Shown: positions 7,303 to 16,321, counted from the stretch's first letter. The stretch: DNA of 64,000 nucleotides from Rubripirellula obstinata (GCF_001642955.1 NZ_LWSK01000007.1:1-64000), one strand, 5' to 3'. The notes: generated by a model not told the origin, from the letters alone. A program made the numbers and translations.

Positions 7303-10300
7303 CTATTGAAAAACAGTAAACCGGCCGTCGTCGAGTTGGCGGACGTTGCCGACGGCGGCGAGGGTTTCGAGTAGTTCGGTGACTTGGGATTTGTTGGCGC
7401 GGGTGTAGTAGGCGGCGACTTCTTTGGCGTCGGCCGGGGCGGCGTGACGTTGCAACGCCGATTGGATCGCGACCATGCGGTCGGGCAGCGTTTTGGGCCA
7501 CGGTTGTTTCTTCGGTTTCGCCGCAGCGGATTTTTTGGCCGGCTTGGTCTTGTCGTCGCCAGCGAACGCGGTTTGCGTCGCGCCGTCGGGATTTTGAAAC
7601 TCGGGACGCAGCCAGCGAACGATGCCGCGCGATTCCTCTTCGGCCCGCTCGTGGTTCAGGTCGACCAGTCGCTCCAAGATCGCTTCGTCGTCCAGATCGT
7701 GAGGCCATCCGTAAGCGTCAAACACGGCGGCGTCTAAGTCGTCGTGAATCTGTTTTAGCACCGACACGAGTCCCTGTTCGTGGATCGTTTGATCCTTGGT
7801 CGTCAGCGTCTCGCCGGCCCGCAGTTTCTCCAGCACGTTGTACATCCCCGTCATCGTCAGCTTGGGATGTTTTTCCTGCTGCCGCTTGCGATGGGCGTCG
7901 AGCTGTTCAGCCAGTTCGGCGATGCGTTTGCGAGTGGCGTCGTCGGGATTGGGAAAGGGGAAGGTCTCGAAACAACGAGTTTTGTTGTAGCGAGGGTCGT
8001 TGCCGACACCCAATCGTCCACCGGTCGCCAATGCCCAGCAAACGTGAAGTTTGCTAGATAAGACGCCATGGAGTGATGCGTCGTCTACCGCGATTGCAAT
8101 CAGCATGTTGTCGGGCAGCACAGACTCGTCGAGCATCACGAAGAACCGATGTTTCGCCGTCTCCGTGGTTGCGATATAGCGTTTGACGCTATTCAACGCG
8201 GGGCGGAAAGTGTTTCGCGTCTTCCCAAAAAGCCACCATTTCTCTGCGTAAGTGATTGAGTCTTTAGTGCCTCCCACTTTGTTGTCACGTTCTGATTTGA
8301 CACGATCAACGACGTGTTGGTAGACCTCGGGATACTTTGCTTGGACTTGTTCAGCAGACAATCCGTAGAGATCAATCACCATCACATTCCGCGATCGCTG
8401 AGTGATGTCCTTTCCATTTCGATAGTGCCGGATGTGTTTTCCAAGACCTTCAAGGCGACCCAGTCCAAGCTGTACCGCTTCCTCCGGTGTCACAATAAAA
8501 CCCGAACCGTGAAGCTTCACACCTGGACAGCTAACGTCCTCATTCGCTTGCAATGTGATCGCCGCTCCAACGTTTGCACCGACGCGCAAATCGGCCTGAA
8601 TGATTCCGTCCTGAATGTCGAATCGAATTTCTGCCGCATCTTCGTCTCGCTCGGCTTCATGCTCGACCCGGTTTAGTTCACCGGTGCTTTCACCAGCCAC
8701 GCCCACCGTCATCGCAATCCGAACCGCCGCGCACATTGCCGTATCGACCCAAGGGTGATCGGGGATGGCGAACAACAGCGACAACGGTTCTTTCGCTTGC
8801 AGGTGCGGCGTGACGACTCGACGATTGAACGTCTGCCGCAAACTGTTGGTGGTGATCAATCCGAATCGCTTCGCTTCGCCGGTTCGCACTTTCTCCGCCG
8901 CGTTGTGCCACCAATACATGACGTAGTCGCACGACTCGGGCAATTTGCTGAACGTCGACCGGATCGCCTTTGTGTAGCCGTCGCCGAGTGCCTCCCGCAT
9001 TCGTGACGTGCCAATGAACGGCGGATTGCCGATGATGTAGTCCGTCTCAGGCCACTCGGCTTTTCGCGGATTGATGAAACGCAATTCTTGAACGCGAGCG
9101 TCTTCGTCGGGGACTTCTTCGCCAGTGACGCCGTGCGGCTTTGTTGTTCGTCCGTCCCAGCGGGTTACCGGATTGCCGTCGTCGTCGGTGACTGGTTCGA
9201 TGCTGTCCCAATCCAGTACCGCGTCGCGGCACTCGATGTTTCCGTAGTCCTTCAAGATCGGCTCGGGGATGCTGACCGAGTCGCGGGTTCGCTTGTACCA
9301 CTGGATCGAACCGATCCATAGCACCAACTCGGCCAGCGCCGCCGCTCGCGGGTTGACCTCGATGCCCAGAAACTGATGCGGGTCGATCGTCAAACCCGGC
9401 AACACGCCTTCATCGAAATCTCGCAGCGTGTTGAGCACTTCGCCCTCGAGCCGTTTCATCAACTCCATTGCGACGTACAGAAAGTTGCCGCTGCCGCAGG
9501 CCGGATCCAAGACTCGCGTTTCGCAAAGCCGGCCATGGAAATCACGCAGCAACTTGCGAGCTTCCGCCCGCTTGTCGTCTTCGTCCAACTGCATCGCCGC
9601 CGCGTAGGTCGCATCCCACTGCTCTCGCAACGGCTCGATGACCGTCGGCATCACCAACCGTTCGACGTAAGCCCGCGGCGTGTAGTGCGCCCCTAACTTG
9701 TGACGTTCGACTGGATCGAGTGCCCGTTCCAGCAACGTGCCAAAGATCGCCGGCTCGACTTCTTCCCAGCGATACTCCGCCGCTTCGACCAACAGTTCGA
9801 CTTGGTCATGGTTCAGTGGCAAAGCGGTTTTGTCTTTAAAGAACTTTCCGTTGAATTGTTTGATCTTCTCTTGCAAGATCCCCGAGAACGTACCCTCGTC
9901 CATGGACGCCCAAAGGTTCTCAGCCATCGGTGCGAACTTGTCCGGTTTCGTCCGCAGCCCCAGCAACATTTCGGTGAACGAATTGGGACGCAGCAACTCG
10001 ACGTCTTCTGCAAACATCGTGAACAAGCATCGCATCAAGAACCCGGCGACGACTTCGGGGTCATGCTCGGCTTCCAGACTCTTGGCCAGCTTCGCCAACC
10101 GCTCGGCGATCTCGCGAGTCACCTTGGCCGAAATCTTCGACGGGTCCAGCGAGTGCGGCTCGGTCCAAATCTTCGTCAGCAGATCGCGAGTCCGCTCATC
10201 ACGCAGCCGATCCAGCGGCACGCGATAGCCACGCGGATCGGGAAACGGCACATAGTTCTTGCCGGTGCCCGAGAAGTCGGCGTAGATGTCGAAGCAAAAT

Positions 10301-10746
10301 CCGACATCAACCACGACCAAGAACGGCGGCCATTCCTCGGGAATCGCTTCGGCGTAACCTTTGGCTTGCTTGTACGCCGCCTTCATCGCCCGGTCCCAAC
10401 CGGCCGTGCCCCGCTTGGCCGTCCCACCCAGCTTCTTCGCCGTGCGAGTCCGGGTAGCCAGCGCCTCGGCAGCTTCGGCCGCCTTGCGTTCGCTGCCCTG
10501 TTTCGACTCCAACACAAAGCACTCGGCTTTGAACAGATCGACGCGTCCGTGACTGACCGTCCCATCGCCGTTGTTGAACTCGACCGCCTTTTCAAACACG
10601 TACCGGTTCGAGTCCGAATCGGACCGCGTCGGATCGGGCTGTGGCACCCCCAGCAGATCGCACAACTCTTTCAAGAACGATTGCGAATTAGCCAGCTCCG
10701 CCCCACCGGATTCCTTCCAACGATCAACAAATTCATCCGGCGTCAT
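7303..10746 (-). CDS. MmeI-like single-chain restriction-modification enzyme (type IIG / class I DNA methyltransferase)
   Basis: This 1,147-aa protein has the layout of MmeI-type fusions. An N-terminal PD-(D/E)XK nuclease has D70, E80 and K82 in GRVDLFKAECFVLESK. A helical spacer follows, then an N6-adenine methyltransferase with motif I VLDPACGSGNF (about 412-422) and motif IV NPPF (574-577), then a target-recognition domain and a C-terminal helical tail with a basic AK-rich linker. One chain can therefore both methylate and cut an asymmetric site; the recognition sequence cannot be read. All key residues are present, so it appears intact. A HEPN-motif gene follows 11 bp downstream. Confidence 0.9.
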   Translation of the reverse strand: MTPDEFVDRWKESGGAELANSQSFLKELCDLLGVPQPDPTRSDSDSNRYVFEKAVEFNNGDGTVSHGRVDLFKAECFVLESKQGSERKAAEAAEALATRTRTAKKLGGTAKRGTAGWDRAMKAAYKQAKGYAEAIPEEWPPFLVVVDVGFCFDIYADFSGTGKNYVPFPDPRGYRVPLDRLRDERTRDLLTKIWTEPHSLDPSKISAKVTREIAERLAKLAKSLEAEHDPEVVAGFLMRCLFTMFAEDVELLRPNSFTEMLLGLRTKPDKFAPMAENLWASMDEGTFSGILQEKIKQFNGKFFKDKTALPLNHDQVELLVEAAEYRWEEVEPAIFGTLLERALDPVERHKLGAHYTPRAYVERLVMPTVIEPLREQWDATYAAAMQLDEDDKRAEARKLLRDFHGRLCETRVLDPACGSGNFLYVAMELMKRLEGEVLNTLRDFDEGVLPGLTIDPHQFLGIEVNPRAAALAELVLWIGSIQWYKRTRDSVSIPEPILKDYGNIECRDAVLDWDSIEPVTDDDGNPVTRWDGRTTKPHGVTGEEVPDEDARVQELRFINPRKAEWPETDYIIGNPPFIGTSRMREALGDGYTKAIRSTFSKLPESCDYVMYWWHNAAEKVRTGEAKRFGLITTNSLRQTFNRRVVTPHLQAKEPLSLLFAIPDHPWVDTAMCAAVRIAMTVGVAGESTGELNRVEHEAERDEDAAEIRFDIQDGIIQADLRVGANVGAAITLQANEDVSCPGVKLHGSGFIVTPEEAVQLGLGRLEGLGKHIRHYRNGKDITQRSRNVMVIDLYGLSAEQVQAKYPEVYQHVVDRVKSERDNKVGGTKDSITYAEKWWLFGKTRNTFRPALNSVKRYIATTETAKHRFFVMLDESVLPDNMLIAIAVDDASLHGVLSSKLHVCWALATGGRLGVGNDPRYNKTRCFETFPFPNPDDATRKRIAELAEQLDAHRKRQQEKHPKLTMTGMYNVLEKLRAGETLTTKDQTIHEQGLVSVLKQIHDDLDAAVFDAYGWPHDLDDEAILERLVDLNHERAEEESRGIVRWLRPEFQNPDGATQTAFAGDDKTKPAKKSAAAKPKKQPWPKTLPDRMVAIQSALQRHAAPADAKEVAAYYTRANKSQVTELLETLAAVGNVRQLDDGRFTVFQ

Positions 10747-10946
10747 CGTGCTGCTGTTCCCTCACCGCATCGGTCGTGCTTGGCTATCGTTTTCCCGGCG
10801 TGTGCAAACCCCTCTGGTCCCGCGTCTTTCGCCGCCTCGTTCAGCCCCAGATTGTAGCGGTCCGCCCGCGCGTTGCCTTTCCCCCGTCAAATTGACGGAG
10901 ATCCGATTTCGCTGTTCTGCTAGAATTACCGAGAAAATACACACTG

Positions 10947-10967
10947 CCGTGACCAGACGTGTCACGG
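10947..10967. promoter_or_regulatory. 19-bp palindromic operator, copy 1 (upstream of the DUF5131-TcmP genes)
   Basis: The core CGTGACCAGACGTGTCACG (10948-10966) has CGTGAC/GTCACG arms around a 7-bp centre, extended by one C/G pair on each side. It lies 37 bp before the DUF5131 start codon. The identical 19 bases occur in reverse orientation at 14083-14101, upstream of the XRE regulator gene. It is probably that regulator's binding site. Confidence 0.75.
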
Positions 10968-11003
10968 CCGGCTCGTAGCCTTGTCTCCAAGGAGGAGAGA
11001 AAG

Positions 11004-11828
11004 ATGTCAGAGATTGAATGGACCGACGAGACTTGGAACCCGGTGACGGGTTGCACCCAGATCAGTCCCGGCTGCGAGAACTGCTACGCATTACGCATGT
11101 CCCATCGTTTGCAAGCGATGGGCGTCGATAACTATCGCAATGGCTTCGAGCTGACGACGCACGACCATGTGCTGGAAAAACCGCTGTCGTGGAAGAAGCC
11201 GCGCAAGGTGTTCGTCAACTCGATGAGTGATCTGTTTCACCGCGACGTTCCCGTCGAGTTCATCGAGCGGGTTTTGGATGTTTGCCGGCGCGCGCATTGG
11301 CACCAATTTCAAATTTTGACGAAACGCACACAGCGACTTGCCCGCGAGGCGGATCGGTTCGATTGGCCCGACAATGTTTGGATGGGGACCAGCGTTGAAT
11401 CGCAGGACTACACGTTTCGCGTCGATCATCTGCGTCAGGTGCCCGCCGCGGTTCGATTCATCTCGTTCGAGCCGCTGATCGGACCAGTCGATCGAGTAGA
11501 CCTTAGCGGTATTGATTGGGCAATCGTTGGAGGCGAAAGCGGTCCTGGTTCGCGGCCATCGCATCCCGATTGGTTTCGCAAACTACGAAAGCTATGCGAA
11601 AAACAAGGCACTGCGTTTTTCTTCAAACAATATGGCGACTACGCGCCGGCACCGGAGGGAACGGAAGAAAAAAAGATTGTCAAAATTGGCCGTCAGGGCG
11701 ATGTTCGTGACCGAGATGATAAGAAGCCGCGGAAGACTGACGCCGCGGTGGTCCGGATGGGCAAAGGCAACGCCGGACGAACGCTAGACGGCCAAACATG
11801 GGATGCTTATCCTGAAGGGGTTAGCTAG
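11004..11828 (+). CDS. DUF5131 (phage Gp37/Gp68) family three-Cys-motif protein
   Basis: The 274-aa product carries the family signature WNPVTGCTQISPGCENCYA near the N-terminus with C17, C24 and C27, then VFVNSMSDLFH, FQILTKR and WAIVGGESGPG, all typical of DUF5131 (phage Gp37/Gp68). The fold is thought to be radical-SAM-like. The exact reaction is not established to my knowledge. A strong Shine-Dalgarno (GGAGGAGAG, 10991-10999) fixes the ATG at 11004; an in-frame ATG at 10959 would lie inside the operator. The next gene encodes TcmP, the recognised partner of three-Cys-motif proteins. Confidence 0.92.
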   Translation: MSEIEWTDETWNPVTGCTQISPGCENCYALRMSHRLQAMGVDNYRNGFELTTHDHVLEKPLSWKKPRKVFVNSMSDLFHRDVPVEFIERVLDVCRRAHWHQFQILTKRTQRLAREADRFDWPDNVWMGTSVESQDYTFRVDHLRQVPAAVRFISFEPLIGPVDRVDLSGIDWAIVGGESGPGSRPSHPDWFRKLRKLCEKQGTAFFFKQYGDYAPAPEGTEEKKIVKIGRQGDVRDRDDKKPRKTDAAVVRMGKGNAGRTLDGQTWDAYPEGVS

Positions 11829-11857
11829 CACACCACCCAATCATCCGGAGGGGATCA

Positions 11858-13111
11858 ATGGTCAAGTCACAGGACGCTTTCTCGTGGAAGGACGGCAATC
11901 GCCCTGTTTGTCCGATCCATAGTCAGGTCAAACTGGACATTCTTCGAACCTACATCGAAGCCTACTTCTCAACGGTTGCGGCGAACCCCGCGATTCCCGT
12001 CGTTAACATTCACTTGGTCGACGCATTCGCGGGCGGTGGGGTGCTGAAGGATCCGATCTCTGGTGGTCCGGTCGCCGGTTCGCCGTTCGTCATGTTGAAC
12101 ACCGTGCATGGTGCGCAGCAGACGATCAATGCCAGCCGGACGAGCACGAAGCTAGATATTCGGGCTCGTTATCACTTTGCGGACGCGAGCCGGTCGGCCG
12201 TTTCGGAATTGACCCGAGGCATCCAGGCATCGGAGTATGCGTCCAAGTTGCATTCGGGCGACATTCAGATTGACCGGATGAAATTCGACAACTATCTGCC
12301 GCATTTGCTGGGTCGCATTCCATCTAACGAAAAGACGAAAGCACTTTTCTTTCTTGATCAGTGTGGTTGGAACATCGCCACGCTAGATCACTGCAACGCT
12401 ATCCTTCGGCATCTTCCCAAGGCGGAGATTATTTGGAATATCAGCGTCGAGTCGCTCGCGACATTCGCCAATGAAAATCAAGACTTTCGTAAAGGCATTG
12501 AGCGATTCGGGGTGGACCTCGGTGATGCATTCACCAGCCAAGCTTCATTCAATCACTTCAGCGATTGGCGAAAATCGCTTATCGCCATCTTTTTGGACAA
12601 GATTAGGAAAGGATGCGACGCGAACTACGTCAGCCCTTTTATGGTTCAGCACGATGGCTGGGGCTATTGGTTGTTGCACCTCAGCAATCATCCCCAGGCA
12701 AACAACGTCATGAAGGCGACGCACTGGCAACATCAAAACCATTCACTCCACGAGGGCTTCGCTGGGCTAAAGATGCTGGAGTTCAATCGCGACAATTTCC
12801 ATCAAACGACGATGTTTCGCTTTGACGAAGCAGCAGGGAAATCGACCCACGAAGCTTTGTTTGTCGAGCTTGTTCCGAAATTGCATGAACTCGGCGGCAA
12901 CGTGACGCGTGATGACTTCGTACGAGCGATCGCTAACGAGACACCTGCGGATGTTTCTCGTATTGACTCGGCATTCGCGGAATTGAAGGAAGAAGGGCAC
13001 GTTCGCATCCGAGGCCCGAAAGGCGAACAAAGACGTGGCGGTCCGAAGCACGGCCAGGATCGCATCTCGCTGCCTCCGCAGCCGAAGCTGTTCCTGCCAA
13101 TGAGTAATTGA
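11858..13111 (+). CDS. tcmP: Three-Cys-motif partner protein TcmP
   Basis: A 417-aa protein with the TcmP pattern: CPIHSQVKLDILRTYIEAYF at the N-terminus, then VDAFAGGGVL (a methyltransferase-like glycine loop) and FFLDQCGW in place of a motif IV. The C-terminal part (SRIDSAFAELKEEGHVRIRG) looks like a winged helix. TcmP is defined by its co-occurrence with three-Cys-motif (DUF5131-type) genes, and that partner lies 29 bp upstream. A GGAGG site precedes the ATG by 7 bp. The molecular role is unknown. The shared operator suggests an inducible, perhaps prophage- or stress-linked, module. Confidence 0.9.
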   Translation: MVKSQDAFSWKDGNRPVCPIHSQVKLDILRTYIEAYFSTVAANPAIPVVNIHLVDAFAGGGVLKDPISGGPVAGSPFVMLNTVHGAQQTINASRTSTKLDIRARYHFADASRSAVSELTRGIQASEYASKLHSGDIQIDRMKFDNYLPHLLGRIPSNEKTKALFFLDQCGWNIATLDHCNAILRHLPKAEIIWNISVESLATFANENQDFRKGIERFGVDLGDAFTSQASFNHFSDWRKSLIAIFLDKIRKGCDANYVSPFMVQHDGWGYWLLHLSNHPQANNVMKATHWQHQNHSLHEGFAGLKMLEFNRDNFHQTTMFRFDEAAGKSTHEALFVELVPKLHELGGNVTRDDFVRAIANETPADVSRIDSAFAELKEEGHVRIRGPKGEQRRGGPKHGQDRISLPPQPKLFLPMSN

Positions 13112-13162
13112 TTCGTCTGCTCGCCGGGCATGTGGCCCGAACTGGCGATCTGCCGACGACGC

Positions 13163-13618
13163 TCATTCGGCGATGACGACCTCTCCTCGTTTCTCCTGGA
13201 TAGGTTCGATTGAGCGACGATGCCTGGCCGCATCGTTCAGCGGCACGACGCGTATCCGCCCTGGCATCGCAAACAGCCCGACGTCGTGCGTAAATCTCCG
13301 TCGACATTCCTCGCAGGATTTCTGGTGGGCATAAGTTCTGGTCCGCACAGCCAACTCGGACTCCAGCTTTTCAATCGTCAGCCAAGCCCGGTGCAGTTCA
13401 CCCTTCAACGCCGCCAGCATCTCTTCGTCAACCACGCCAGCCAGCTCGGGGAGCTCTAAGCCGGTCCGCCTCTCCGCCGACGCCCAAGCGTTAATCGAGT
13501 ACCGAATGTAGGTCCAGCAGGTCTCGCACCAGCGATCGCCCGGTTCTTCGTCATGCTCAAAACGTGATCCGCAGCGGGCACAATCCATGTTCGTTTCGGG
13601 GAGATCGACGACAGTCAT
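13163..13618 (-). CDS. Zn-ribbon-containing hypothetical protein
   Basis: The 151-aa product has a four-Cys zinc knuckle near the N-terminus (C13, C16, C31, C34 in DCARCGSRF...WCETCWTY) and a second CxxC (CEECRRRFTHDVGLF) towards the C-terminus, with a helical, possibly coiled-coil middle (ALKGELHRAWLTIEKLESEL). I do not recognise a family. The ATG at 13618 overlaps the stop of the XRE regulator by 4 bp (ATGA), so the two are translationally coupled. It converges on the tcmP gene with 51 bp between stops. It may bind nucleic acid or act with the regulator. Confidence 0.65.
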   Translation of the reverse strand: MTVVDLPETNMDCARCGSRFEHDEEPGDRWCETCWTYIRYSINAWASAERRTGLELPELAGVVDEEMLAALKGELHRAWLTIEKLESELAVRTRTYAHQKSCEECRRRFTHDVGLFAMPGRIRVVPLNDAARHRRSIEPIQEKRGEVVIAE

Positions 13619-13995
13619 TTCGGTTCGCCTCCAACGAGTGCATGCGAACCGTTGCAACGTGCCTGAACGTCACTGATCGCGTCCACCAACTCATCGTCCG
13701 AAAGCTGGCCCGCGACACGGATCAACGCCGGCATGGTGGTTGGATGCCGGCGAATGATCGGCTCCAGATCTTCAGGAATCCGATCAGCCAGACCGATCCA
13801 GAAATCAGGATCATCGCCAAGAATTTCAGCGATCCTCGCCGCACGACTTGCCGTCACGGGAGGAAACTTCTGCTGCTCCACTTGCGACAGATACGTCGAA
13901 CTGACGTCGATCATTTTGGCAAACGTCCGCAACGAATACCCCTGGTTCAATCGAGCTTTTCGGAGCTGCCCTCCGAACCCATGTTTCTCAAACAC
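13615..13995 (-). CDS. XRE-family helix-turn-helix transcriptional regulator
   Basis: A 126-aa protein whose residues 9-62 (LRKARLNQGYSLRTFAKMIDVSSTYLSQVEQ...) form a standard XRE/Cro helix-turn-helix, followed by a helical C-terminal part. It is likely the repressor of both arms of this module. A 19-bp palindrome at 14083-14101, 88 bp upstream of its start, is repeated exactly in reverse orientation upstream of the DUF5131 gene at 10948-10966. Its stop overlaps the start of the Zn-ribbon gene. Repression is inference from the shared operator and family. Confidence 0.88.
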   Translation of the reverse strand: MFEKHGFGGQLRKARLNQGYSLRTFAKMIDVSSTYLSQVEQQKFPPVTASRAARIAEILGDDPDFWIGLADRIPEDLEPIIRRHPTTMPALIRVAGQLSDDELVDAISDVQARCNGSHALVGGEPK

Positions 13996-14082
13996 TGCAT
14001 TCCCTCATTGGACCACGCAATCTCAAACAACGCGGCAGGCCAATCCCGCCACGCAAACAACACCGGAATGCTATCCATCGCC

Positions 14083-14101
14083 CGTGACACGTCTGGTCAC
14101 G
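14083..14101. promoter_or_regulatory. 19-bp palindromic operator, copy 2 (upstream of the XRE regulator)
   Basis: CGTGACACGTCTGGTCACG is the exact reverse complement of the 10948-10966 site, including the non-palindromic centre. It lies 88 bp upstream of the regulator's start codon. Two identical copies 3.1 kb apart, each before a different arm of the module, support a shared binding site for the XRE protein. Confidence 0.75.
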
Positions 14102-14132
14102 CCTCCGACAAATCCACCAGAAAACTTCCGCC

Positions 14133-14181
14133 GCGAATAACCCAAAGCCCAAAACACGCACTTCACCGCCGGGTTATTCGC
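14133..14181. repeat. Inverted repeat GCGAATAACCC / GGGTTATTCGC
   Basis: GCGAATAACCC at 14133-14143 and its perfect reverse complement at 14171-14181 are separated by 27 bp. The first 10 bases of the arm recur at 14457-14466. Upstream of both direct copies there is a similar A-rich stretch ending in TTCCG. It could be a regulatory site or a remnant of a mobile element. Confidence 0.5.
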
Positions 14182-14566
14182 AAACCCAACGGCTCATCCA
14201 TAACCCAAATGCCGAGAGATTTCGCAGGATCACGCAATGATCCCATCCCGACAAACGCCTATGATCTACGCCCGCAACGCCGCGCACGGTTGCCGATGTT
14301 TGTCGGGAATAGTCGGCAACGGAAACTGGAACTCCGTTGCATTGTTCCAGCAGGCGTTTCCGTTCCAAGCCAGCCGCCGGCTAGCGTTCCCGATGCACAA
14401 CAGAACCAGCGTTATCTGACTCTCTTTGACGCCGCCGCAAAACTATTTTCCGAAGCGCGAATAACCACATCTCTTTTTGGTACACTTTGTGCTCACGGTC
14501 GCTGACCCGTGTTGACCACTCAACTTCTCTGTTTGGTTGGAACAATTTCCGACCCTCCAGTAAACG

Positions 14567-14600
14567 AAAAGCCGTCGTGGCTCCCACGACGGCTTTTTTC
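14567..14600 (+). terminator. Intrinsic terminator in the gene-poor region
   Basis: A perfect 10-bp stem (GCCGTCGTGG at 14571-14580 with CCACGACGGC at 14584-14593) has a 3-nt loop and is followed by TTTTTT on the plus strand. There is no plus-strand protein gene within 1.4 kb upstream, so it may end a small RNA. Confidence 0.8.
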
Positions 14601-15134
14601 GTTTTTTGCCCAGCGTTTCGCGACGTTTCCGCCCGCCGGCCAGTTTCTCAGAACCGCGATTCTCTCACCCGTCGTCGCCACTCCGGGTAATGGACCGCCC
14701 CCGTTTTCGAGTGTTTTGGCCCGTTCTCTCAGACCTCTCTGTCCCTCGACCGTTTCGGGTGAACACCCGTCTGCATCGCTCTCCCGAGACGAACCCCCAA
14801 GGTTCCGCTCGGTGAAAGACGCGAACAAAACTCGTCTCGTTCGGGTTATGAACGATGCGAAAAATTGATTTGGCACTGCGAAACACAGTGTTTCGAGCAA
14901 CTCGGCTCGGATTCTCGGGGCGGCGTAAAGTTCTTGGCCTGCTGGCCGCTCCGCTGGGTGGCACGGTCTCTCAGCCAAGATGCCATTTTGTCGGATAGGT
15001 ATATCGAGAGAGAACCTGTGGGTATCGCCTCAGTACTCAAACGGGCGGCGAATCTTCGGTGCCATTCACCTCGATCAGAGTGGCTTCCAGTTTTTCCGCC
15101 CCGAAACCCGACTTGCGCACGCGGTCAAGCGTGC

Positions 15135-15521
15135 CTATTCAGTCAAGTCGTCCGGGGTACTTTCGCTCTGCTCTAAGTCGTAGAGAGCGGCGTAGTCGCC
15201 GGCGAGGTAAGCCTCGAAAGGTTCCGTGTAGGGATGCCAATGCTGGTCGACCACCGCCTGACGTCGGTTGGCCGTTTCCTTTCGCTTGCGAACCATTTCT
15301 TCATCGTTTTTTTCACGCTGGGCCAAGTACGCCGGATCAAGCTGGACGCCGAGTATTTTCAGTTCAGCAGCCGCACAGCGCCAATCGACGCCGAAGTGGT
15401 TGCAGTAACCACGCAGAATATTCTTCCCCGTAAATGTTGGCAGCCATGTCTTTGCCGAAGCGAGCCGACCCGCACGATTCATGCGTTTGACTCTCGGCGG
15501 TAACGGTTTACGTTTTGCCAT
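15135..15521 (-). CDS. Conserved-looking hypothetical protein paired with an AAA ATPase
   Basis: A 128-aa protein with a basic N-terminus (MAKRKPLPPRVKRMNRAGRL), the stretch KNILRGYCNHFGVDWRCAAAELKILG, and a charged helical C-terminus. No catalytic motif is visible and I cannot name the family. It starts 6 bp after the stop of the upstream AAA ATPase gene on the same strand, so the two form a likely operon. It may be the effector or adaptor of the ATPase, but that is inference. Confidence 0.6.
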   Translation of the reverse strand: MAKRKPLPPRVKRMNRAGRLASAKTWLPTFTGKNILRGYCNHFGVDWRCAAAELKILGVQLDPAYLAQREKNDEEMVRKRKETANRRQAVVDQHWHPYTEPFEAYLAGDYAALYDLEQSESTPDDLTE

Positions 15522-15527
15522 GCTCGG

Positions 15528-16274
15528 TCAATCGTCCCCAAGCAAATGCGTCAGCATCCGACGTGGATTATCCAGGAATGATTTGGTGACTCGGTAGTGC
15601 TCGGTGTCTTCGTACGCGATCGGGTTAATGCCGTCGTCGCCGAACGAATAGATCTGGGCGTCTGGGTAACTCATGATGATCGGCGAGTGCGTCGCGATGA
15701 CGACCTGGGAGTCTTGTTTGACGATGCTATCGAGCAACACCAGGAATTCAAGTTGGCGTTGCGGCGATAGGGCTGCTTCAGGTTCGTCGAGAAAGTACAG
15801 ACCTTGCCCGAAGCGGTTTTCGACCAGCGTCATGAACGCTTCGCCGTGCGATTGTTCGTGCAACGACTTGTCGCCGTAGCTGCCGCCGACGCCGAGGTTC
15901 TCGATCTCGGTCGCGACGTTGAACAGACTCTCTGCTCGCACGAACCAAGCATCCGGGACGAGCGCGTGATATCGGCAGAGCTTCAAAGCCTTATGCAATT
16001 CCGAATGGCTCTCGCGCGTCGCAAACATCATGTTCCGGCTACCGCCTTCGGCATTCAGCCCGTTGGCGATCGCGATCGCCTCGAGCATTGTCGACTTGCC
16101 CGATCCGTTCTCGCCGACAAAGAACGTGACCTTCGGATGCAGGTCGAGTTTGCGAAACGATTTCGTCGACGGCAAATTAAATGCGTAGTGCGTCGGGTCG
16201 TAGATCCGTGACGGATCGAGAAAAACAGACTCGATGAACGGTCCCGGCGTCACGCCTCGTTTGATGGATTTCAT
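15528..16274 (-). CDS. AAA family ATPase (ABC/OLD-like predicted ATPase)
   Basis: The 248-aa protein has Walker A GENGSGKS (residues 54-61), an ABC-like region before Walker B, Walker B with DEPEAALSP (after GQGLYFLDEP) and the H-switch ATHSPIIMSYPDAQI. The LSPQRQLEFLVLLDSIV segment matches single-domain predicted ATPases with an ABC-type head, often found in toxin-antitoxin or defence loci. There is no long coiled coil. A 128-aa gene follows 6 bp downstream. The ATPase assignment is firm; the process it serves is unknown. Confidence 0.87.
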   Translation of the reverse strand: MKSIKRGVTPGPFIESVFLDPSRIYDPTHYAFNLPSTKSFRKLDLHPKVTFFVGENGSGKSTMLEAIAIANGLNAEGGSRNMMFATRESHSELHKALKLCRYHALVPDAWFVRAESLFNVATEIENLGVGGSYGDKSLHEQSHGEAFMTLVENRFGQGLYFLDEPEAALSPQRQLEFLVLLDSIVKQDSQVVIATHSPIIMSYPDAQIYSFGDDGINPIAYEDTEHYRVTKSFLDNPRRMLTHLLGDD

Positions 16275-16321
16275 TAGACTACGTCGAACGGTTTTTTATT
16301 TCCAAACTGGCGAGCAATCCC

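Larger units (their letters stand above)
14102..15134. other. 1-kb region without a convincing protein gene
   Basis: Between the XRE operator and the next minus-strand gene I see only short open frames with improbable compositions. The stretch holds an inverted repeat with a third copy of its arm near 14457 and a strong intrinsic terminator at 14567-14600. A small RNA ending at the terminator is possible but not shown; no convincing promoter was identified. The part from 14600 to 15134 shows nothing I can name. Confidence 0.5.

Noticed and set aside
9700-10857. Plus-strand open frame of 385 codons opposite the MmeI-like gene
   Set aside because: It is antisense to a protein with intact nuclease and methyltransferase motifs; its own composition is Arg/Phe-rich with no domain.
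14509-14868. Short plus-strand open frame across the terminator in the gene-poor region
   Set aside because: Low-complexity Ser/Pro/Arg composition, spans a terminator hairpin, no domain.
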